From an uncultured Clostridia bacterium (GTDB lineage: Bacteria; Bacillota; Clostridia; UBA1381), in NCBI GenBank assembly GCA_934476075.1, contig CAKSNH010000003.1, positions 92,864 to 156,863 on the forward strand: 64,000 bases of DNA. The letters run 5' to 3'. A program made the position numbers and the translations under genes. The notes beneath the pieces were generated by a model. The model searched no databases, had not been told where the DNA came from, and saw nothing but the letters and a program-made list of their open reading frames with translations. Positions 57,534 through 64,000 of this stretch are shown in pieces (positions within the stretch are counted from its first letter, which is position 1; the number at the start of each line of letters is the position of its first letter).

Positions 57534-58628
57534 CTATTTGATAATATCCGAAATATCCACAAATACGGCTTGCGTCTTGCCCTCCTCGATAGGGCGGTTG
57601 AAATATACTCTTTTGCCGTCACGGGAGAAAGTCGGATTTGGGTGTACTTGCAGTTTCCATACGGTATGCTGGAAGTTTTGACTGTCCAAAACAGCGGTCG
57701 GCTCGATTTCACCACGCTTGTAAAGCATAATATCAAGCGGATAGCCGGGATATGCTCTGTCGCCCACGAACCATTGTCTGTCGGGCGAACCGTCGATATG
57801 GTTTCCGTTTCCGCCGAGTGTTTCAAGCACTTCGCCGTCCTTTGAAAATCTTTGTATACGGCTCGACTCCATTTCTATAATCTCACCGTTGTGCACCTGA
57901 TGAGTTGCCATATATGAATTATCGTCAAACCATAGCTGATGTACAGGCTTGTCGGGGATAATATGCGATTTGTGAGTATCGAGGTCGATTGCGCCCAATG
58001 CACCGAATACAGGACATTCCTCAACGCTCAGTCGCATCATGACGCTTGTGGCTGACGGATTTAACTGAACATGGCTCATGCTTGTTGTCCATTGGTTCGG
58101 GGTATAGCCCGCATTTTTAACCATATCAATAATTTCCTGCGTGTCAACCGCTTTTGTCACTTCGCCTGTTTTAATATCCAAAAGATAAATTCCGCACGAG
58201 TCAATAACGGGGTAGTCGGGATTTTTGCCGAGGAAATTTTCCGAAATGCTGAACGGGTATTTTCCGTTTTCTCCGCAGTGGCTCTCCTTTGCGAATATCG
58301 GGCCGTACTTGACTTCCTTTGTGTATACATTCACAATGTAAAATACGCTCAGACCGTCGATACCGCTTCTGAATACGATATGTTCGTTGTCGACAAATGT
58401 AGCGGACGGACCGTTGTGGTTGCCGCATTTTACGTCAAATATTTTTCTGTGGTTGTCCAAAGTATCTCTGTCGCAGACCCATATTTCCGTATCCTGCTTT
58501 TTAGGGTCGTCAATTACTTTTTTCCTTGCGTACACAATCAATTTTCCGTCCGGACTTTCGGGCTGACCGCCGTTCATGCCAAGCAATGTTGAGTAGTCGC
58601 CCTCTGAAATACAAACTTTTTTATACAT
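57534..58628 (-). CDS. Beta-propeller protein, oligogalacturonide-lyase-like
   Basis: A 364-residue cytosolic protein with repeated beta-blade patterns (GGQPESPDGKLIVYARKK, DGSPDRQWFVGDRAYPGYPL, HPNPTFSRDGKRVYFNRP). The last motif, a HPNPTFSRDG-type blade, is like the Pectate_lyase22/oligogalacturonate lyase and TolB-like propellers. It may act on oligosaccharides from pectin, but catalytic His and metal ligands are not certain. ATG 58628 with AGAGGTG. Transcribed alone. Confidence 0.65.
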   Translation of the reverse strand: MYKKVCISEGDYSTLLGMNGGQPESPDGKLIVYARKKVIDDPKKQDTEIWVCDRDTLDNHRKIFDVKCGNHNGPSATFVDNEHIVFRSGIDGLSVFYIVNVYTKEVKYGPIFAKESHCGENGKYPFSISENFLGKNPDYPVIDSCGIYLLDIKTGEVTKAVDTQEIIDMVKNAGYTPNQWTTSMSHVQLNPSATSVMMRLSVEECPVFGALGAIDLDTHKSHIIPDKPVHQLWFDDNSYMATHQVHNGEIIEMESSRIQRFSKDGEVLETLGGNGNHIDGSPDRQWFVGDRAYPGYPLDIMLYKRGEIEPTAVLDSQNFQHTVWKLQVHPNPTFSRDGKRVYFNRPIEEGKTQAVFVDISDIIK

Positions 58629-58806
58629 TTTAGCACCTCTGTTTTATAAAAAATAATTAATTTAATTATATCACCGAAAAGAAATCTGTAAAGCGGATAT
58701 TAAATTTTAGTCGGAAATTTAACTAAATCAGCCATAAAATTTGCGGTTGGGGGGAAAAAGAAAGCACCGATTGAAAAAATTACATTAATAATATGCTTTT
58801 TGAATA

Positions 58807-58835
58807 TTGCCAAGACGTAAAAATAATAGTATAAT
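58807..58835 (+). promoter_or_regulatory. purF promoter
   Basis: TTGCCA, 17-base spacer and TATAAT, about 50 bases before the start codon. The 170 bases to its left have no gene. Confidence 0.6.
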
Positions 58836-58889
58836 ATAGTTGTATAAATATCGAAAATCATAAACTTATGCGATTTATGGAGGATAATA

Positions 58890-60266
58890 ATGAGTAATCA
58901 TTCTAAAATTGGCGAAGAATGTGGTGTGTTTGCGATATATGACCCTAACGGCGATTGTGCGAGAAGCACATATTACGGTCTTTACGCATTGCAGCACAGA
59001 GGACAGGAAAGCTGCGGTATTGCAGTAAACAATAACAGAGATATTTCATATTACAAAGATATGGGACTTGTCAATGAAGTATTTACAGACGAGATTATAA
59101 ACAAACTGCCGGGTACTATGGCGATTGGTCACGTTCGTTATTCCACAACGGGAGCAAGTCAGCGTGAGAATGCACAGCCGTTGGTACTTCGTTATGTAAA
59201 AGGCAATATTGCCCTTGCCCATAACGGCAATCTTGTAAATTCAAGCGAGCTTTTTGCCGAGCTTAGCCGTGACGGTGCTATTTTCCAGACAACAACCGAT
59301 ACAGAGGCTATCGCATATATGATAGCTAAAACACGTCTTAAAGCAGGTAGCGTTGAAAAGGCTGTCGAAGCCACTTTGCCTAAATTAAAGGGTGCGTTTT
59401 CACTTATCGTAATGAGCCCGAAAAAGCTTATCGCCGCCCGTGACCCGTGGGGATTCAGACCGCTTTGCATGGGTAAAAAGGGCGATGCGGTTATATTTGC
59501 GTCGGAAACCTGTGCACTTGACAGTATCGGTGCGAAATTTGTGCGTGATGTTGAGCCGGGCGAGATTGTTGTTGTTGAGGACGGAAAAATCACAACAATA
59601 GATACCTATAAAAAGACAAAACCGTTTAGTATGTGTATTTTTGAGTACATCTACTTTGCACGTCCGGACAGTACATTGGAAGGACAAACCGCACATGATT
59701 CGAGAATGCTTGCCGGAAAATATCTTGCACAGGAATATCCTGTTGACGCAGACGTTGTTATCGGCGTACCCGATTCGGGTATCAGTGCGGCACAGGGTTA
59801 TGCTTTGGAGTCGGGAATTCCGTACGGTTTGGGATTTATCAAGAACAAATATATAGGACGTACATTCATTCAGCCGTCACAGTCTATGCGTGAAAATGCG
59901 GTAAGAATTAAACTTAACGTATTAAAGAGCACCGTTGAGGGCAAGAGAGTTGTTATGGTTGATGACTCTATCGTAAGAGGTACTACGTCAAAGAGAATTG
60001 TAACATTGCTTCGTGAGGCGGGAGCGACCGAGGTGCACGTTCGTTCATCGGCACCGCCGTTCAAATGGCCTTGCTATTTCGGTACGGACGTTCCGTCACA
60101 GGACCAGCTTGTTGCCTGTAACTACACATTAGACGGAATAAGAGATTTAATCGGTGCGGACAGCCTTGGATTTTTAAGTGTAGAATCACTTCATAAAATC
60201 GCACCTAACGCAAAGTGCGGATATTGTGACGGCTGTTTCACAGGTAAATATCCTTTTGAGATATAA
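58890..60266 (+). CDS. purF: Amidophosphoribosyltransferase
   Basis: A 458-residue enzyme for the first step of purine synthesis (PRPP plus glutamine to phosphoribosylamine). The nucleophilic Cys is in GEECGVFAIYDPN behind a propeptide of 10 residues, LQHRGQESCGIA follows, and the PRPP loop is VVMVDDSIVRGTTS. Cysteines in KWPCYFG and KCGYCDGCF suggest the Fe-S type with propeptide, as in Bacillus. No other pur gene is adjacent. Confidence 0.97.
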   Translation: MSNHSKIGEECGVFAIYDPNGDCARSTYYGLYALQHRGQESCGIAVNNNRDISYYKDMGLVNEVFTDEIINKLPGTMAIGHVRYSTTGASQRENAQPLVLRYVKGNIALAHNGNLVNSSELFAELSRDGAIFQTTTDTEAIAYMIAKTRLKAGSVEKAVEATLPKLKGAFSLIVMSPKKLIAARDPWGFRPLCMGKKGDAVIFASETCALDSIGAKFVRDVEPGEIVVVEDGKITTIDTYKKTKPFSMCIFEYIYFARPDSTLEGQTAHDSRMLAGKYLAQEYPVDADVVIGVPDSGISAAQGYALESGIPYGLGFIKNKYIGRTFIQPSQSMRENAVRIKLNVLKSTVEGKRVVMVDDSIVRGTTSKRIVTLLREAGATEVHVRSSAPPFKWPCYFGTDVPSQDQLVACNYTLDGIRDLIGADSLGFLSVESLHKIAPNAKCGYCDGCFTGKYPFEI

Positions 60267-60276
60267 TATTCATCGG

Positions 60277-60305
60277 GGGACGGTTTTAAATAACCGTCCT
60301 CTTTA
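60277..60305 (+). terminator. purF terminator
   Basis: GGACGGTT and AACCGTCC arms followed by TCTTTA; moderate. Confidence 0.6.
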
Positions 60306-60326
60306 CGGTAATTAAGGAGAGCAGAA

Positions 60327-60974
60327 ATGAAAAACGGATTATATTTGCCGGGTGATACGGATTTATATTGTCTTACGGCACAGGAGTATTCTAACGGAAG
60401 AAATAACATTGACGTTGTGCATGATATAATAGCAAGCAATGTCAAGATTATTCAGTATCGTGAAAAGGACAAGCCTATTCGTGAGAAGTATGAGGAATGT
60501 AAGATTATTCGTGAAATGACACGCAAAGCGGGCGTGACATTCATTATAGATGATGACGTGGATTTGGCTATGGTGACAGACGCTGACGGTGTGCATATCG
60601 GACAGGAGGATTTGCCGCTCGGCGAGGTGCGTAAGATTTTGGGCGATAAGATTATCGGTCTTTCCACACATTCGCCCGAACAGGCAAAACAGGCGGTAGA
60701 ATTGGGAGCGGATTATATCGGTGTAGGTCCGATTTATCCGACTAAGACAAAGAAAAATGTATGCGATGCGGTGGGACTTAAATATCTTGACCATGTAGTA
60801 AGTACGCATAATATTCCGTTTGTCGCAATCGGCGGAATTAAACTTCACAATGTGGAGGAGGTTATGACGCACAAGGCAAAATGTGTGGCTATGGTGACCG
60901 AGATTGTGGGTGCAAAGGATATTCCGGCACTTATCCACGCAATTCGTGTGAAAATGGGAACAGTTAATTATTAA
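60327..60974 (+). CDS. thiE: Thiamine-phosphate synthase
   Basis: A 215-residue TIM-barrel enzyme that joins HMP pyrophosphate and thiazole phosphate. YREKDKPIREKYEECK, FIIDDDVDLAMVTDADGVHI, VGPIYPTKTKKN and IGGIKLHNVEEV are family segments. Followed after nine bases by thiD. No TPP riboswitch was recognised upstream. Confidence 0.95.
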   Translation: MKNGLYLPGDTDLYCLTAQEYSNGRNNIDVVHDIIASNVKIIQYREKDKPIREKYEECKIIREMTRKAGVTFIIDDDVDLAMVTDADGVHIGQEDLPLGEVRKILGDKIIGLSTHSPEQAKQAVELGADYIGVGPIYPTKTKKNVCDAVGLKYLDHVVSTHNIPFVAIGGIKLHNVEEVMTHKAKCVAMVTEIVGAKDIPALIHAIRVKMGTVNY

Positions 60975-60983
60975 GGTGATAAT

Positions 60984-61772
60984 ATGGTGAATAAGTTACT
61001 TACAATAGCCGGTTCGGACTCGTCGGGCGGAGCGGGTATACAGGCAGACCTTAAAACATTTTCCGCACTCGGTGCATACGGTGCAAGCGTGATATGCTCG
61101 GTGACGGCACAAAATACGGTGGGTGTTACCGATGTGTTTGACGTGTCGTGCGAAAATGTGAAAGCACAGCTTGACGCAGTGTTTTCCGATTTGGATATAT
61201 CGGCGGTTAAGATTGGTATGGTGTCTGCAAGCGGTATCATATGCGAGATTGCAAAGGCACTTAAAAAGTATAAGCCGAAACATATTGTGCTTGACCCGGT
61301 TATGGTGTCCACGAGCGGACACAGACTTTGCGAGGAAGGTGCGGTAGCGGATATTGTGGAAAAATTAGTTCCGCTTGCGACGCTTGTCACGCCGAATATC
61401 CCCGAAGCGGAGATTATATCGGGGATAACTGTTAAAAATACGGAGGATATGGTGCACGCACTTGAAATTATACACCAAAAGGGTGCGAAAAATGTGCTTA
61501 TAAAAGGCGGTCACTTGGAGGGCGATGCGGTGGACACACTGCTTTGCGGCGGAAAAATATACACATTCACCGCCGAAAGAGTGGATACCGTAAATACGCA
61601 TGGTACGGGGTGTACACTATCTTCGGCGATAACCGCATATCTGGCAGAGGGCGATTCTGTCGACAGGGCGGTGGGGAAAGCGAAGGAGTATTTGACCAAC
61701 GCACTCAGATACAGTTACGGTGTCGGCAAAGGGCACGGACCTGTAAATCATTTTTGGAATATAAAAAAATAA
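60984..61772 (+). CDS. thiD: Hydroxymethylpyrimidine / phosphomethylpyrimidine kinase
   Basis: A 262-residue ribokinase-fold enzyme that phosphorylates HMP and HMP-P. IAGSDSSGGAGIQADLKTFS, DPVMVSTSGH and HGTGCTLSSAITAYLAEG are typical. Together with thiE it supplies salvage from HMP. Confidence 0.96.
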   Translation: MVNKLLTIAGSDSSGGAGIQADLKTFSALGAYGASVICSVTAQNTVGVTDVFDVSCENVKAQLDAVFSDLDISAVKIGMVSASGIICEIAKALKKYKPKHIVLDPVMVSTSGHRLCEEGAVADIVEKLVPLATLVTPNIPEAEIISGITVKNTEDMVHALEIIHQKGAKNVLIKGGHLEGDAVDTLLCGGKIYTFTAERVDTVNTHGTGCTLSSAITAYLAEGDSVDRAVGKAKEYLTNALRYSYGVGKGHGPVNHFWNIKK

Positions 61773-61786
61773 ATTAGGAGCATTAT

Positions 61787-63208
61787 ATGTCAACTTTTAT
61801 AGAAAAATCTGAAATGGAAAAACAAAAGGGGTATCTGTATAAGCTGAAACAGCTGTCGGCACAGTTCAGGGAGAAAAACGGAAGAATGCCGTTCGCACTG
61901 ACCGAAACATACGGCTGTCAGCAAAACGAAAACGATACCGAGCGTATTCGGGGTATGCTGGGCGAGGCGGGCTTTGAGTTTACAACCGAAACCGAAAATG
62001 CCGACCTTATAATCTATAATACCTGTGCGGTGCGTGAGAATGCGGAGATGAAGGTGTTCGGCAGACTGGGTATTTTAAAGCATATAAAGGAAAGCAAACC
62101 GAATATGCTTATCGGCTTGTGCGGCTGCATGGTGCAGCAGAACCATATTGCAAATAAGATAAAGGAAAAATATCCGCACGTTGATATGGTATTCGGCACA
62201 CACTCTCTTTACAAGTTCCCTGAACTGTTGTATTCAAATATCACTACTCAAAAGCGTGTATTTTCGATAGAATCGACAGACGGTACGGTTGCGGAGGATA
62301 TTCCTATTTTGCGTGAAGATACGTCAAAAGCATGGGTATCTATTATGTACGGGTGCAACAATTTCTGCTCTTACTGCATAGTTCCGTATGTAAGAGGACG
62401 TGAAAGAAGCAGAAAGAGCGAGGATATTTTAAAGGAAATTCGTGAGCTTGTGGATAATGGGTGCACGGAGATTTGTCTGTTGGGACAGAATGTTAATTCA
62501 TACGGCAAGGACCTTGATGAGGAGATTGATTTTTCCGATTTGCTTGAAATGGTGAACGAGGTCGAGGGAGTTAAGCGTATAAGATTTATGACGTCACACC
62601 CGAAGGATTTCGGCGATAAATTGATACAGACGATGAAAAAGTGCGATAAAGTGTGCAAGCAGTTACATTTGCCGTTCCAGGCAGGAAATGACGAAGTGCT
62701 TAAAAAGATGAACAGAAAATATACAAAGGAAGTTTATCTTGACAAGATTGCGAGATTGAAGGCTGAAATACCCGATATTGCATTGTCCACCGATGTTATC
62801 GTGGGATTTCCGACAGAAACGGTTGAGCAGTTTGAAGATACGCTCGATGTACTCAGAAAAGTGCAGTTTGATAATATCTTTTCGTTCATCTATTCACGCC
62901 GAGAGGGAACACCGGCGGCAAAATGGGATTTTGTGCTTTCGGACGAGCAAATTCATAAGAATTTTGACAGATTGCTGGAAGTGCAAAACGAGATTTCAAA
63001 AAGTAAAAATGACGCATATGTCGGCAGAGTCGAGGAAGTGTTGGTTGACGGAGTGAGCAAGAATAACAGCGGGACTCTGAGCGGACGTACCGACTCATAT
63101 AAGATAGTGAATTTCAAAGGCGATAAATCACTTGCCGGCAAGTATGTAAAGGTAAGAATTACCGAATCGCACACATGGTCATTAAACGGTGAACTTGTGG
63201 AAGAATAG
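61787..63208 (+). CDS. miaB: tRNA-2-methylthio-N6-dimethylallyladenosine synthase
   Basis: A 473-residue radical SAM enzyme adding methylthio to the base made by MiaA. The N-terminal Fe-S cysteines are in TYGCQQNENDTE, NTCAVRENA and LCGCMVQQ; the radical SAM cluster is in MYGCNNFCSYCIVPYVRGRE. A C-terminal TRAM domain ends it. ATTAGGAG site. Confidence 0.97.
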   Translation: MSTFIEKSEMEKQKGYLYKLKQLSAQFREKNGRMPFALTETYGCQQNENDTERIRGMLGEAGFEFTTETENADLIIYNTCAVRENAEMKVFGRLGILKHIKESKPNMLIGLCGCMVQQNHIANKIKEKYPHVDMVFGTHSLYKFPELLYSNITTQKRVFSIESTDGTVAEDIPILREDTSKAWVSIMYGCNNFCSYCIVPYVRGRERSRKSEDILKEIRELVDNGCTEICLLGQNVNSYGKDLDEEIDFSDLLEMVNEVEGVKRIRFMTSHPKDFGDKLIQTMKKCDKVCKQLHLPFQAGNDEVLKKMNRKYTKEVYLDKIARLKAEIPDIALSTDVIVGFPTETVEQFEDTLDVLRKVQFDNIFSFIYSRREGTPAAKWDFVLSDEQIHKNFDRLLEVQNEISKSKNDAYVGRVEEVLVDGVSKNNSGTLSGRTDSYKIVNFKGDKSLAGKYVKVRITESHTWSLNGELVEE

Positions 63209-63260
63209 TGTATATAAATAAATTTATATAAAAAATTAGAAGAAAGAATGGAGAATTGTA

Positions 63261-63638
63261 ATGACAATTAAAGAAAAAGCAAGTGAATTAGGCGAATTAA
63301 TCAAAGCATCAAAGGAATATACAGATTTAAAGACAGCCGAAGAAGTGCAAAATCACGATGAAAAGGCACAGCAGCTTTTACAGGAATTCAACTTAAAGAG
63401 AATGAATCTTGCCCGTGATATGCACGAAGGCAAAATCACACAGCAAGAGGCTATGCAAAAATCACAGGAGGATTTTGAGGCACTTGCCGAGAACGAAGTT
63501 ATCAATGCGTATCTTGAAGCAAAGAGAGCATTTGACGCTATTGTTACGGAAGTAAACGATACGCTGAACTATTATATAACAGGTCAGCAGCCGGGCGGCT
63601 GCGGTTGCGACTGCGGTTCTTGCGGCGGCTGTCACTGA
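63261..63638 (+). CDS. YlbF/YmcA-type protein with Cys-rich tail
   Basis: A 125-residue helical protein of the YlbF family (MTIKEKASELGELIKASKEY, then EDFEALAENEVINAYLEAKR). In Bacillus, YlbF, YmcA and YaaT form a complex that affects mRNA maturation and development. Here a tail CGCDCGSCGGCH with five cysteines is added, which might hold an Fe-S cluster or metal. It follows miaB by about 50 bases. Confidence 0.85.
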   Translation: MTIKEKASELGELIKASKEYTDLKTAEEVQNHDEKAQQLLQEFNLKRMNLARDMHEGKITQQEAMQKSQEDFEALAENEVINAYLEAKRAFDAIVTEVNDTLNYYITGQQPGGCGCDCGSCGGCH

Positions 63639-63639
63639 T

Positions 63640-64000
63640 AATAGGTGAATATAGATTTGGGGAATGGCTGTCGGTATTTGCCGGCAGCCATAAATTATGA
63701 GTTGTTGAGATAATTGATATGTTTAGCGTTCTGTTCAAGTGTAGCTAAAATCCAAATGTAGTGCATACTGACGTTGTCAGAATTTAGCGGTGGGAACGTT
63801 TCATGTTCCCATAGGTGTAGACATTGTCAAAGTAACTCGAAACCTTTGGAGTCCTCTTTGTCCACGCCCACAAAGAGGACGGAAAAGACCGTTTTTTTGG
63901 CACGCAAAAAGCTAAGATAACAGTAGCTTTCCATTAGGTCGGTAAAATTTGCTCCATTGCCTAGACCCGCAAATTTTATGCTGTCAAAGAGTAGTAAACA
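63640..64000. other. Non-coding stretch with several hairpins (to the window end)
   Basis: No ORF of note is seen. Stems include GGCTGTCGG/CCGGCAGCC (63666), GGGAAC/GTTCCC (63792), GTCCTCTTTG/CAAAGAGGAC (63851), a short CGG/CCG stem with seven T after it (about 63880-63898), and AAAATTTGC/GCAAATTTT (63944). It could be a terminator plus the structured leader of a gene beyond the window, or a ncRNA. Confidence 0.4.

Noticed and set aside
1..64000. tRNA, rRNA, tmRNA genes or a TPP riboswitch ahead of thiE
   Set aside because: I looked for conserved arms and consensus segments and saw none. A covariance search would be needed to exclude weak cases.

Overview
The window is low-GC Firmicutes DNA, most likely from a gut Clostridia of the Oscillospiraceae/Ruminococcaceae type. 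I base this on codon use, LL-diaminopimelate aminotransferase (dapL), a pyruvate phosphate dikinase, a clostripain-type protease and an ANTAR regulator beside glnA. I cannot name the species. No rRNA or tRNA gene was recognised.

Bases 1 to about 23,000 are most of a siphovirus-type prophage of the HK97 class, all on the plus strand. The order is: replication tail end (DnaB C-terminus, SSB); a run of small accessory genes, several with zinc ribbons, plus a cytosine methyltransferase; an orphan tyrosine recombinase; a broken late regulator of the DUF1492/ArpU type; then HNH nuclease, small and large terminase, portal, ClpP-like protease, capsid, connectors, tail tube, tail chaperones, tape measure, Dit-like, Gp37-like, baseplate and fibre proteins, holin and amidase. 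Two -1 frameshift sites with the same slippery heptamer (A AAA AAC) are visible: the expected one in the tail chaperones, and one at the very end of the capsid gene that would append a HeH/LEM-like domain. Several lesions (amber codon, T-tract frameshift, regulator split by a repeat element) suggest a decaying prophage.

Bases 23,000 to 24,860 hold three tandem paralogous cassettes on the minus strand. Each has a promoter with an 18-bp palindromic operator, a lysine-rich membrane peptide resembling type I holin-like toxins, a counter-transcribed RNA promoter, a second membrane micropeptide that ends at or just before the next start codon, and a ribbon-helix-helix regulator ending in a shared terminator hairpin. 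This is the most unusual part of the window. The array abuts an N-terminal fragment of what looks like a host gene, which probably marks the edge of the mobile region.

From about 25,000 on the content is chromosomal: a GT39-like membrane glycosyltransferase, pgi, a P-loop protein, thrC, an Hpt protein, an M23/G5 peptidase, an AbrB-type regulator, a candidate small RNA, a minus-strand signalling operon (LytTR regulator, 12-residue-repeat surface protein, GHKL kinase), a divergent operon (TM2 protein, lipoprotein, clostripain), an XRE regulator, dapL-dapF, ANTAR regulator, glnA with a terminator in its leader, a second and different type I toxin-antitoxin-like locus with a truncated duplicate, pgm, glyA, a cytidine deaminase, ppdK, mutL-miaA, a beta-propeller protein, purF, thiE-thiD, miaB and a YlbF-like protein.

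A dispersed element of about 100 bp with internal hairpins occurs in at least three near-complete copies and one partial copy across prophage and chromosome. It sits next to T-tracts, mostly those of intrinsic terminators, and one copy interrupts the prophage regulator gene.
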